Positions 53,331-62,326 of a stretch of 64,000 nt of DNA are shown here, piece by piece (position 1 is the stretch's first letter; every line of letters begins with the position of its first letter). Source of the DNA: Candidatus Sulfopaludibacter sp. SbA3 (GTDB lineage: Bacteria; Acidobacteriota; Terriglobia; Bryobacterales; Bryobacteraceae); contig CAMDCN010000004.1 in the NCBI GenBank assembly GCA_945890485.1, positions 124,001-188,000 of the forward strand, written 5' to 3'. The translations under genes and the position numbers were made by a program. A model generated the notes under the pieces. It was not told the origin of the DNA. It did no database searches and worked only from the letters and a program-made list of their open reading frames with translations.

Positions 53331-54197
53331 ATGATTTGCAATCCAGTGATCTACGCGCTTCGTCCGCTCGTCCTCGGCACGGTTCTGCTAGCCGCCACGC
53401 TTTCGGCGCAAAGCCAGCCTCGCATATTTAACACCGTCAAGCAGAAGCTCGCGGCGGGTAAACAGGTGGTGGGCGGCACGGTCAACGTCGCCAACCCCGA
53501 CACCTACTGCGCCATGGCGACCTCCGGCTTCGACTTCCTCTGGATCGAAATGCAGCATAGCCCGATGTCGTATCAGGACGTTGCCCGCATGGTGATGGCC
53601 TGCAAGGGTTCGCCCGCCCTGCCCTTCATCCGCGTTCCCGACGCGACCGAGGGAGACATCCAAAAGGCGGTTGACCTCGGAGCGGTCGGCATTATTATTC
53701 CGATGGTCGATGACGTCCAAAAGGTCAAGAACGCCATCAAGTTTGCGATGTATCCGCCCAAGGGCAAGCGCAGCCTTGGCGGCGGCCAATACGGGGCGCT
53801 CTATGGCCCGGACTACCGGCAAATCGCCAACGACAATATGGTCATCGTCGCGATGATCGAATCGCCGGCCGGCGTGAAGATTGCCAAGGAGCTTGCCGCA
53901 ATTCCCGAAGTCGATGTCGTCTTCGTCGCCAGCACCGACCTCAGCAGCTTCTCCGGCCTGAAGCAGGGCGACCCCAAATATGAAGCCATGGTTTCCGAAG
54001 TCCGGGACGCGGTGCTGGCTGCTGGCAAGAAAGTCGCCGGTCCGCTCGCCTGGAAGTCGACGCGGAAAGGGTACTCGTTCTATCAGGGTCCCGGCGAGTC
54101 GGTACTGCTCAAGTCCGGCGTCCAGTTGGCTCTTGGCGATTCCCCGCAGAGCGAATCAAAGAAAGGGGTCGCTGCGACGGAAGGTTCCGAGAAGTAG
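53331..54197 (+). CDS. Exported HpcH/HpaI aldolase/citrate lyase-family protein
   Basis: 288 residues from ATG 53331 (MICNPVIYALRPLVLGTVLL), with an N-terminal hydrophobic signal ending at LSAQSQ. The TIM-barrel family motifs are present: FDFLWIEMQHSPMS (acidic and aromatic metal site), RVPDATEGDIQKAVDLGAVGIIIPMV, AMYPPKGKRSLGG and IESPAGVKIAKEL. Cytoplasmic relatives cleave 2-keto-3-deoxy acids; an exported version is unusual. Convergent with mscS, which follows immediately. Confidence 0.78.
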   Translation: MICNPVIYALRPLVLGTVLLAATLSAQSQPRIFNTVKQKLAAGKQVVGGTVNVANPDTYCAMATSGFDFLWIEMQHSPMSYQDVARMVMACKGSPALPFIRVPDATEGDIQKAVDLGAVGIIIPMVDDVQKVKNAIKFAMYPPKGKRSLGGGQYGALYGPDYRQIANDNMVIVAMIESPAGVKIAKELAAIPEVDVVFVASTDLSSFSGLKQGDPKYEAMVSEVRDAVLAAGKKVAGPLAWKSTRKGYSFYQGPGESVLLKSGVQLALGDSPQSESKKGVAATEGSEK

Positions 54198-55004
54198 CTA
54201 TTTGCCGATCTCAACGCCCTGAGAAACCAGGGCCGAGTGAATGGCGTGGTGGAGTTCGCTGACGAACTCCGCCTCGCCAATATGAGAGACCAGCAGCTCA
54301 AACTGCATCGACTTGTCGTTGCCCCCCTTGAACAGGACGCGCGGGGCGGGCTCGACCACGACGTCCGGGCTCGACCGGGCGATCGCCAACAGCCGCTGTT
54401 CCACTTCGCGCGGGGTCAATCCATTCAGTACCTGCACCGGGATGCGATACTGCACTGGCGTTTCACCACTTTTCCAGTTCGTCACATTTTCGATCACGAA
54501 TCGGGAGTTGGGCAAAATGACCAGCACGTTGTCCCGCGTCTGAATCTTGGTGCTCCGGGCGCCAATCGACAACACATTGCCCTCAACGCCCCCGACCTCT
54601 ACCCGATCGCCCACCTGAATCGGACGCTCGACCAGCAGGATCAGCCCGCTGAAGAAGTTATTGGTGATATGTTGCAGGCCAAGGCCTAAACCAATACCCA
54701 TCGCGCCGGCGAAGACGCTGAACGCCGTCAGATCCACGCCGGCTGTCTGCAGGATCGCGACCACGCCGCCGAGCAGGAAAAGATAGCGAACGATCGAGCC
54801 GATGGCTTCGCGGGCGCCGACTTCCAAATTCAGCCTGCGAAGGAGCCGGTGAACCAATAAGTGCTTCACGCGGCCCGCCAGCCAGAATAATCCAGCGAAC
54901 AGGAAGATGAGAGAAATTACTGTCCAGACGGTGATCTGCGTCCGGCCCATACTGATCAATGGGATCTCTAACGCGGAGCGCAGAGGCGCGAACCAATCGT
55001 TCAT
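54198..55004 (-). CDS. MscS-family mechanosensitive channel
   Basis: 268 residues. An N-terminal pair of helices (about 24-44 and 68-88), the pore-lining TM3 in AFSVFAGAMGIGLGLGLQHITNNFFSG with the Gly/Ala packing of MscS, then the beta domain (VERPIQVGDRVEVGGVEGNVLSIGARSTKIQTRDN), and a C-terminal alpha/beta region. It releases solutes on hypo-osmotic shock. It lies 4 bases after the GpgS-like gene, overlapping by ATGA, so production of a solute and its release valve could be linked. Confidence 0.92.
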   Translation of the reverse strand: MNDWFAPLRSALEIPLISMGRTQITVWTVISLIFLFAGLFWLAGRVKHLLVHRLLRRLNLEVGAREAIGSIVRYLFLLGGVVAILQTAGVDLTAFSVFAGAMGIGLGLGLQHITNNFFSGLILLVERPIQVGDRVEVGGVEGNVLSIGARSTKIQTRDNVLVILPNSRFVIENVTNWKSGETPVQYRIPVQVLNGLTPREVEQRLLAIARSSPDVVVEPAPRVLFKGGNDKSMQFELLVSHIGEAEFVSELHHAIHSALVSQGVEIGK

Positions 55005-56254
55005 ACCAACATAGGCTCCGCGAATTGTTCAGCCAATTGCCGCATGGCTCCTTGTATTCCGCAAGCTGCTGTCAGCCTGTGGCCCACTGTCACGATCTGC
55101 TCCGGCCCGATCTCCAAGTGCTCCATTAAGTGTATCAACAGTGGCTCAGGCGCTTGGGTCACCGCTCCGGTCGCCCGGCCACCGGCAAAGTGCAGATGAT
55201 GTCCCACGCTGAAATCGGCGAAAACGCGCCGCCGGATTGTCTCCGCGACAACATCGAAGCCTTCGCTCACTACGCCAACGCGGTTGCCCTGTTTGCGCAG
55301 CTCCACCACCATCTCGACGACACCCGGCCGCAGCGGCACCTGGCGCGCCGCGTCCACCAATTCCTCGCGCGGCACGCCCTCCAAACACTGCGAAACAGCA
55401 GCCGCGTCGGTCCGGTTCGCCGCCACGCATCCACCCCGGCCGACGCGATCTGCCACGAAGCGTAGCGCATCCTGGGCCACCAGTTCGGTATCCATGTCGA
55501 TCAGCACAACCCGGTCACAACCCTTGATCCGATGCAACATGGCCGACAGTTCCGCCTTTGCCCGCCGATCCGCGTCGTCGACAGTCTGCACTTGGCCGAT
55601 GGACAGCCGCCCATAGAGCGCAGCCCGGTGCATGATGGTCCGCACGACTTCCGTTGCCAGTTCGTCGAGCTGCGCCAATGGCTGCCGGTCGTCCCGCGGT
55701 GCACTTATCGTCACTTCTGCCAGGCGCGCGCCGGCAAAATGAGCGTCAATGAGCATCGCGAGATCGACATGCCCGTCCAGTTCGATCGGCAAACGCTCCA
55801 GCAGAGGCCGGTGCACGGCCACCGCGCCGCTGAGCGGCTCGTTAAAATGCGCCAACTCCGGGAAGAACGTCGCCAACAGCGGTTTGGCCGTCAATGTCGT
55901 GAGCCGATTGGACTTCTGGCCGCTCTCCGCCTTTACCAGATCCGCTTGGCCACCTAGAATTGGCCGGGCCATGCGCTCAATTACGCGGTCGTCCGCGGAG
56001 TTGAAGTCACCGCCCAAGTACACCACCACTTCGCTGGTCGCCGCGCGCAGGCCGTCCGCCATAGAGCCTCCCCGGCCTAATACGGTACTGGGAATCACCC
56101 GCGCCCCAGCTCGCATAGCCGCTTCCTGAGTGCCATTCGTGGAACCATCATCAACCACCAGAATCTCGCTGACGAGCGGCGACTGGCTCGCCAGCCAGAT
56201 CACCGTATCCAAACTAGCGCTTTCGTTGTGGGTAGGAATGACGACACTGATCAT
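55001..56254 (-). CDS. GpgS-like glycosyltransferase fused to SerB-like HAD domain, altered active sites
   Basis: 417 residues from ATG 56254, placed by GGAGGAG 6 bases upstream (the longer frame begins at a GTG inside this site). Residues 1-215 resemble glucosyl-3-phosphoglycerate synthase: ISVVIPTHNE, VVDDGSTNGT, NRLTTLTAKPLLATFFPEL (116-134), PLSGAVAVHRPLLERLP, DGHVDLAMLID. The family DSD metal motif is G81-G82-D83. Residues 245-417 resemble phosphoserine phosphatase: VVLIDMDTELVAQ (nucleophile Asp), VGVVSEGF, HFAGGRATGAV; but the motif III Lys is missing and the GDGAND loop reads GHRLTAA. The fold suggests glucosylglycerate-type synthesis; the altered residues suggest a changed or lost activity. 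Confidence 0.7.
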   Translation of the reverse strand: MISVVIPTHNESASLDTVIWLASQSPLVSEILVVDDGSTNGTQEAAMRAGARVIPSTVLGRGGSMADGLRAATSEVVVYLGGDFNSADDRVIERMARPILGGQADLVKAESGQKSNRLTTLTAKPLLATFFPELAHFNEPLSGAVAVHRPLLERLPIELDGHVDLAMLIDAHFAGARLAEVTISAPRDDRQPLAQLDELATEVVRTIMHRAALYGRLSIGQVQTVDDADRRAKAELSAMLHRIKGCDRVVLIDMDTELVAQDALRFVADRVGRGGCVAANRTDAAAVSQCLEGVPREELVDAARQVPLRPGVVEMVVELRKQGNRVGVVSEGFDVVAETIRRRVFADFSVGHHLHFAGGRATGAVTQAPEPLLIHLMEHLEIGPEQIVTVGHRLTAACGIQGAMRQLAEQFAEPMLV

Positions 56255-56334
56255 GGAGTTCTCCTCCACTCCACCCTATCGATGCGGCTCGTCTCGCACC
56301 ATCCTGAAAAGACACCAGATTCCCAAAAGTTTGC

Positions 56335-57093
56335 TCAATGCGTCATTGAGTATAAAATGTAGTTGATCCCGAACCGGTAGGCCAACGCCGTCATTTTTTC
56401 AGGGTATTCCGGCATGTCCGCATGTTCCCAGGCGTCTCCCACGTCCTGGTTGAAATTTACCGCCACCACCATCCTCCCCTTTTCATCGTAGATGGCCCGC
56501 CACTGCGGCCCCATCGCCTGCGGACTCACTCCAATCAACCCGTCCGCCCCCCTCCGTAAATGCCGTAGACCGGGTATGAAGGTCCGCTCGGTAATGTCGT
56601 AAACCACATGCAGAACCGGGTCACCGTCCGGAATATCCACGATGGTCCGCTCTGGGAACACCCGCGCCATCGTCTCCCGGAACGCCTCCCATTCCCGGTC
56701 GCCGTAGAAATCGTCTGTCACCAAGAAGCCGCCCCGGTTCAAATACTCCCGCAGTTGCTTCACTTCAGCGTCACTCAAATCCCAATAGCCCACCTGCGTC
56801 GCGTAGACCCACGGATGGTCGAAGATGCGGTCATCCGTCAGTGGCAGATGAATCGGGACGCCATTGTCGATCCGGGTCAGCCGCCGGACGCCCTGCGCGA
56901 AATGTGCATCGGCTTCCGGCCAATCCTGCCGCCACCAACCCCGGCCGCTGCCGAATCGCCGCAATCCTGGCAGGTCCCTGTACTCCAGCCGCACGAAATG
57001 AAACCCACCTACCTCCGGAAACGCAGCCTCGCGCTCCCCCCATTGCGCGTGCAACACCGCCGCCATCGCCAGCAGCCGGAACACCCGGATCAC
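56335..57093 (-). CDS. DUF4159-domain secreted protein
   Basis: 252 residues from GTG 57093, overlapping the kinase stop by 4 bases (GTGA). A short signal (VIRVFRLLAMAAVLHAQ) precedes the DUF4159 pattern: FHFVRLEYRD, WWRQDWPEADAHFAQGVRRLT, and WDLSDAEVKQLREYLNRGGFLVTDDFYG, a ThuA/glutamine-amidotransferase-like fold. Function is not established. Translational coupling to a large histidine kinase is notable. Confidence 0.8.
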   Translation of the reverse strand: MIRVFRLLAMAAVLHAQWGEREAAFPEVGGFHFVRLEYRDLPGLRRFGSGRGWWRQDWPEADAHFAQGVRRLTRIDNGVPIHLPLTDDRIFDHPWVYATQVGYWDLSDAEVKQLREYLNRGGFLVTDDFYGDREWEAFRETMARVFPERTIVDIPDGDPVLHVVYDITERTFIPGLRHLRRGADGLIGVSPQAMGPQWRAIYDEKGRMVVAVNFNQDVGDAWEHADMPEYPEKMTALAYRFGINYILYSMTH

Positions 57094-60000
57094 GGCCGCC
57101 GGATCCCGCGGCGCGTCAGCGCCCGCACACGTTCGGTCAACAGCGCCAGATCCAGCGGCTTCGCCAACGTATCGTTCGCGCCCAGGACCTTGGCCATCCG
57201 TAGATACTCCCCGCCGCTGAATCCGGAAATCGCCAGAATTTTTAATTGCGGATACTCCCGCCTGGCTTGCGCGATGGTCTCAATGCCCTCCTGGGCCGGC
57301 ATAACGAGATCGGTAATCAACAGATCCACGGATTCCTCCGCCAAATGGGCAATCGCTCTGGCCCCATTCTCACACACTGTAACTTCATAGCCTGCCGCGG
57401 ACAATGTCTCACGCAGCAGTTCCCTCACGCCCGCCTCGTCATCCACAATCAGGATCCGGCACGGCTTGCTCTCCGCAGTCAGCACGCGCCGCACCTTCTC
57501 GGCAAGCGCCGCGGGAGAGAAGGGCTTGGGCAGGAAGTTCAATCCCTCGTCAAGGACGCCCTGGTGCACGATCGAATTCTCGGTGTAGCCGGAAACGAAC
57601 AGGACGCGCAAGCCTGGACGCCGTTCACACAAGAATTCGGCGAGATCCCGGCCGTTCAGCTTCGGCATCACGACATCGGTTAACAGTAGCTGAATCTCTC
57701 CGGGGTGCCGCTCGGACGCCACAATCGCCTCTGGACCGTCTGCCGCCTCCAACACTTCGTATCCCAGTTCGCGGAGCACTCCAGAAGCGTACTCTCGTAC
57801 CGCGCTGTCATCTTCCACTAGCAGTATCGTCTCGCTGCCCTGCAAATCATCCCCCAGGCTTTCCATTCGTACTGCCGGAGCCGCCTCGCCTTCGACGGCG
57901 GGCAGATAAACTTTAAATCGGCTACCCACGCCAACCTCGCTGTAGACGCTGATGTGTCCTCCACTCTGCTTCACGATGCCGTAGACAGTCGCCAAGCCCA
58001 AGCCAGTGCCGGCCCCGGTCGCCTTTGTCGTGAAGAACGGGTCGAACACCCGCTGCAGCACGTCGGCTGGCATCCCGTGGCCCGTGTCGGAGACACTAAG
58101 CAGCGCATACTCGCCGGCCGCCACATCCGGGTGCTGGCGCACATACTCTGGCGTCAGGAATGCGCGGCCTGTCTCGATGGTCAGCCTGCCTCCATATGGC
58201 ATTGCGTCCCTGGCGTTGATGGCCAGATTCAAGACCACTTGTTCGAACTGCGACGGGTCGATGCGGACATTCCCCGTATCCTCCCCTGGTGACCACGCCA
58301 CTTCAATGTCCTCGCGGATCAGCCGCTCCAGCATCGGCGTCATGCCTTCCACCAACGAGTTCATCGCCACCGTCTTCGGCTGCAGCACCTGTTGCCGGCT
58401 GAAGGCAAGCAACTGCGCCGTCAGCGCCGCGGCCCGTTCTCCGGACTGCCGGATATGCTCCAGCGGACGCGACACCGATTCATCCGCGGCAAATCGCCGC
58501 TGCAGCACCTGCGAGTACCCATTGATGACCGTCAGCAAGTTATTGAAGTCGTGCGCAATTCCTCCGGCAAGTTTACCGATGGTCTCCATTTTCTGCGCCT
58601 GGCGCAGTTGCTGTTCCAGCGCCAGGCGCTCCGTCACGTCCACGGCCAGCACCAGCCGCGCCTGCCGGTTCGCGAAGGGAATCCTGTCGTTGTAGATCTC
58701 CATTGTCAGCAGCCGGCCGGACTTCGTTCTGTGCTGCCACATCCCGGCGTGCTCCAGGCCCTGCGGCGCATTCGCCACCTTGGCCTCCAGCTTGGCGACC
58801 TCCTCCGGCGGACGGATCGCGCGGACCGTCATCGAAAGTAGCTCGTCCCGGGAAAACTCATACTTGGCGACGGTGGCCTCGTTCACCGCTAGAAACTTCA
58901 ACGTCTCTGCGTCGAAAACCCACATCGGCAGCGGATTTCGGTCAAAAAGCAGTTGATAGCGGCCCGCCAACTCCTCCAAGTCCCGGCTGGCTCGTCTGGC
59001 CTCGGTGACATCCCGCAAGTACACGTCCAGGCCCTGCGAGGTCGGAAACGCCCGCACGTCCATCCAGCGATCATGTTGCTCGATGTGCTCTTCAAAATGT
59101 ACGGCCACCCGTTCCGCCACGGCGCGGCGATACTCCGTGTAGTAGATCCGGCCGACCGCTGCCGGATACTCTTCCCAAACATTCCGTCCCAAAAGCGTCG
59201 ACCGGGCCCGGCCTAACATTCGCTCCGCCTCAGTGTTCAAATACAAAAATCGCCACTCCGCGTCGAACGACATAAAGGCATCCGTTGTCGCCTCCAGCGT
59301 CTCCTGCAGCCGTTCGGCGAGTCCCCTCTCCTCCGTCACGTCCCGAGCGATCCCGTAAATCGTGCCGGCCTCCGCCAACGGCATGCTCGACCAGGACAAC
59401 CGGCGGAACCCGCCGTCCTTCTTTCGATAGCGATTTTCAAATGGCCCCGGGCCCCCCCCGGTCGCCATCCGGCTCAACTCCGTAATCGTACTCTCCCGGT
59501 CCTCTTCAACGACGAAGTCGAGAAACGGCCGCTCGATCAGCTCCGCTGGGGTCCAACCCAGCACTCGCTCAAACGCCGGATTCACCCGCAGAAAAAGTCC
59601 GTTTGTGGTCGCAATGCAGATTAAGTCATTCGAAATCGTGAACAGCGTCTCCAACTCATTCGAAAGCGCACGGCGTTCGGTCACATCCTGCACGGTCCCC
59701 GCCAGATACCACGGCTGGCCCACCCCGTCCCGAATCAGTTCGCCGCGCTCCAGCACCCACCGCACGCTGCCATCCGGGCGCTGAATCCGGTGCTCCCACT
59801 GTAACTTCTCCCCTTGTAACGCCCCTTGGTGCAACGCCGCCGCGTGGTCCCGGTCTTCCGGGTGTACCGCCGCGAGGAAGGTCGAGTAAGTGATTGGGGT
59901 CCCCGGCCTTACGCCGAAAATCTCAAACACCATGGGCGACCAGCGTAACTCTCCGGTCGCCACCTCGGAACGCCACTTACCGACTGCCGCGATCCGCGCC

Positions 60001-60317
60001 GTCTCCTCCAAGTCGCGGTTGCGCTGTTCCAAAGCCGCCTGCCGGACCAGCATCCGCAGGGTTAATCGTTCCGCCTCCGTCCACTGCCGCGGCACCCGGT
60101 CATACACGGCGACGGCGCCCTCCGCCTCAGGCCACGCCTCCGTGGCCGATGACGCAAACGGCTCCGCCACATCCGCCCCTGGGGGATAGCAGGCCACCAC
60201 CCGCCCCGATTCGGTAACCACACACACCGGCGCCGTGCACAAGGCCGCCGCCAGCGCCGCCAATCTTTCTAACTCCCCACCAGAGTAAGAGCGATCCAGT
60301 CCAGGTAAGTGCTCCAT
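57090..60317 (-). CDS. PAS-rich hybrid histidine kinase with two receiver domains
   Basis: About 1075 residues from ATG 60317 (MEHLPGLDRSYSGGELERL); longer starts would run into the divergent oxidase gene. No membrane helix is seen, so it is cytoplasmic. Four PAS domains lie at roughly 118-218, 225-330, 338-440 and 450-568. The phospho-acceptor His589 is in GIAHDFNNLLTVI, the ATPase boxes are NLAINARDAM and GAGTGLGLATVYGIVK, and two receivers follow with Asp881 (LLTDVVMPKLNG) and Asp1003 (LLITDLVMPAQEG). No DNA-binding output is adjacent. A TATACT lies about 14 bases upstream, so it may be transcribed as a nearly leaderless mRNA. Confidence 0.9.
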   Translation of the reverse strand: MEHLPGLDRSYSGGELERLAALAAALCTAPVCVVTESGRVVACYPPGADVAEPFASSATEAWPEAEGAVAVYDRVPRQWTEAERLTLRMLVRQAALEQRNRDLEETARIAAVGKWRSEVATGELRWSPMVFEIFGVRPGTPITYSTFLAAVHPEDRDHAAALHQGALQGEKLQWEHRIQRPDGSVRWVLERGELIRDGVGQPWYLAGTVQDVTERRALSNELETLFTISNDLICIATTNGLFLRVNPAFERVLGWTPAELIERPFLDFVVEEDRESTITELSRMATGGGPGPFENRYRKKDGGFRRLSWSSMPLAEAGTIYGIARDVTEERGLAERLQETLEATTDAFMSFDAEWRFLYLNTEAERMLGRARSTLLGRNVWEEYPAAVGRIYYTEYRRAVAERVAVHFEEHIEQHDRWMDVRAFPTSQGLDVYLRDVTEARRASRDLEELAGRYQLLFDRNPLPMWVFDAETLKFLAVNEATVAKYEFSRDELLSMTVRAIRPPEEVAKLEAKVANAPQGLEHAGMWQHRTKSGRLLTMEIYNDRIPFANRQARLVLAVDVTERLALEQQLRQAQKMETIGKLAGGIAHDFNNLLTVINGYSQVLQRRFAADESVSRPLEHIRQSGERAAALTAQLLAFSRQQVLQPKTVAMNSLVEGMTPMLERLIREDIEVAWSPGEDTGNVRIDPSQFEQVVLNLAINARDAMPYGGRLTIETGRAFLTPEYVRQHPDVAAGEYALLSVSDTGHGMPADVLQRVFDPFFTTKATGAGTGLGLATVYGIVKQSGGHISVYSEVGVGSRFKVYLPAVEGEAAPAVRMESLGDDLQGSETILLVEDDSAVREYASGVLRELGYEVLEAADGPEAIVASERHPGEIQLLLTDVVMPKLNGRDLAEFLCERRPGLRVLFVSGYTENSIVHQGVLDEGLNFLPKPFSPAALAEKVRRVLTAESKPCRILIVDDEAGVRELLRETLSAAGYEVTVCENGARAIAHLAEESVDLLITDLVMPAQEGIETIAQARREYPQLKILAISGFSGGEYLRMAKVLGANDTLAKPLDLALLTERVRALTRRGIRRP

Positions 60318-60367
60318 GGGTGGTCTTGAGTATACCGATTGTCCGCCGCGCTGTGCCATGATGCGAT

Positions 60368-62305
60368 ATGCGAACGATCCCACTCTGCCTTCTCCTTTCG
60401 CTTCCGCTCCTGCCGCAGTCGCATCCGCTTGACGGACTTACCGCCCCGGAATACTGGACCGTCTACAACACCCTCCAACAGGCCGGCCACGCCCCGCCCG
60501 ACACTCTCTTCACCAGCGTTCTTCTCCGCCCACCAGCCAAGACCGCCGTCCTTACATGGCAGCCAGGACAACCCATTCCCCGTGCCGCCGATGTTATTCT
60601 ACTCCGCGGCAAACAGTCCTTCGCCGCCCACGTCGATATCGCCAACCGCCGCGTGGTCAACCACGAGGAGTTGAAAGATGCGCAGGCGCCATTTTTGGCC
60701 AGCGAACTGTTCGGCGCCGGCGAAACGATCAAGGGTGATGCCCGGGTCATCGAAGCTCTCAAGAAGCGCGGGCTAACCGATCTCCGCATGGTCCAGTGCC
60801 TCACCCTGCCAGTCGCCTACCGGGCCATCCCCGAACAGGCCACGGCGCGCATCGGATTCGGCGCCTGCACCCTGACAAGCAACGTCCTCCACGATTGGGG
60901 CCGCTCTATCGACGGACTCACCATTCAAATGGACATGACCACCAAAAAGATCCTGAAGGTGGTGGACACCGATGTCGTGCCCGTTCCCACGGCCGATAAC
61001 AACTACGAAGATATCCCGGAAAATCCGCGCCCCCATTCGACACCCATCGCCACCAGCCAACCTCTCGGCCCCGGCTACCAGATCCAGCAGGGCGAAGTCT
61101 CGTGGCAGAACTGGCGCTTCCGGTTCCGGCTCGATCAGCGGATCGGCACTGTGCTGAATCTGGTCCGCTTCGTCGACCAGGGCCGGCCCCGCTCGGTCCT
61201 ATACGAAGCCAGCGTCAGCGAACTCTTCGTTCCCTATATGGACCCGTCGAACGGCTGGAACAATCGCGCCTTCATCGACGCCGGCCAGTTCTACGCCACC
61301 AGCCACTTTCTGAAACCGCTCCGCCCCGGTCTCGATTGCCCCTCGCACGCGACGTGGTTCCACGGCTTTTCCGCGTCGGAAACCGGCGCTCCCAAGCGCG
61401 CCGATCACCTGGCCTGCCTCTTTGAACGCCATCCGGAATCGCCGGCCTGGCGCCATGGCGAAGACGGCCAGATCTATGGCCGCCCCAACCGCCAGCTCAT
61501 CCTCCGTTCCGCCGCCGTCATCGGCAACTATGACTACATCATGGATTGGCGCTTCGAACCGGACGGCACCATCGAAGTCGGGGTCGGCGCTACCGGCGTC
61601 ATCGAAACCAAGGCTACGGCACAGAAGATGGCGCACGAGAATCATACCGCCGCCGAGACTGGCCAGTTCGTCGCCGAACACACCATCGGCGTAAACCATG
61701 ACCACTACTTCAGCTACCGCCTGGACCTCGACGTCGACGGCCCCGCCAATAGCTTCATGCTCCACAAGATGGTGCCTCGCGCGATTCCGAACGATCCCAT
61801 GCGCAAATCCATCTGGGTGTCCCAACCCGTCATCGCCCAGCGTGAAAAGGACGCCATCCTCGATATCCAGCTCGACCGCCCCTCCATGTGGATGTTCATG
61901 AACCCCGCCGTGAAAGGGCCTCTCAACTACCCAACGGCCTACGAAGTCATGCCCGGCGCCACGGCCAAATCCCTCATGTCTCCCGACGACCCGACGCAAA
62001 AGCTCGGGGCCTTCTCCGAGCACCAGTTCTGGGTGACGCCGTATCACCCCGGCGAGCGCTACGCCTCCGGCACCTATCCCACCAGTTCGAGCGCCGAAGA
62101 GGGCCTGGCCGCCTGGACGCGGGCCAACCGGCCCATCGTCAATACGGACTTGGTCGGCTGGTATACCCTCGGCTTTCATCACATCCCCCGCGCGGAAGAT
62201 TGGCCCGTTATGCCGACCATGTGGCACCACTTCCATATCCGGCCCTTTCATTTCTTCAAGGCAAACCCAGTGCTCGACCTGCCCAAGGAAGTGAACAAAC
62301 ATTAA
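60368..62305 (+). CDS. Copper amine oxidase, secreted
   Basis: 645 residues with a signal peptide (MRTIPLCLLLSLPLLPQS). The topaquinone precursor Tyr388 is in VIGNYDY, the catalytic base Asp305 in FIDAGQFY, and the copper His pair in NHDHYFSYRLD with further His in MWHHFHIRPFH. It oxidises a primary amine to aldehyde, ammonia and hydrogen peroxide outside the cytoplasm. The Tyr-to-topaquinone conversion is self-catalysed. The next gene, on the same strand, starts 21 bases later. Confidence 0.9.
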   Translation: MRTIPLCLLLSLPLLPQSHPLDGLTAPEYWTVYNTLQQAGHAPPDTLFTSVLLRPPAKTAVLTWQPGQPIPRAADVILLRGKQSFAAHVDIANRRVVNHEELKDAQAPFLASELFGAGETIKGDARVIEALKKRGLTDLRMVQCLTLPVAYRAIPEQATARIGFGACTLTSNVLHDWGRSIDGLTIQMDMTTKKILKVVDTDVVPVPTADNNYEDIPENPRPHSTPIATSQPLGPGYQIQQGEVSWQNWRFRFRLDQRIGTVLNLVRFVDQGRPRSVLYEASVSELFVPYMDPSNGWNNRAFIDAGQFYATSHFLKPLRPGLDCPSHATWFHGFSASETGAPKRADHLACLFERHPESPAWRHGEDGQIYGRPNRQLILRSAAVIGNYDYIMDWRFEPDGTIEVGVGATGVIETKATAQKMAHENHTAAETGQFVAEHTIGVNHDHYFSYRLDLDVDGPANSFMLHKMVPRAIPNDPMRKSIWVSQPVIAQREKDAILDIQLDRPSMWMFMNPAVKGPLNYPTAYEVMPGATAKSLMSPDDPTQKLGAFSEHQFWVTPYHPGERYASGTYPTSSSAEEGLAAWTRANRPIVNTDLVGWYTLGFHHIPRAEDWPVMPTMWHHFHIRPFHFFKANPVLDLPKEVNKH

Positions 62306-62326
62306 CGCTGTGCGACGATAGGTGCA

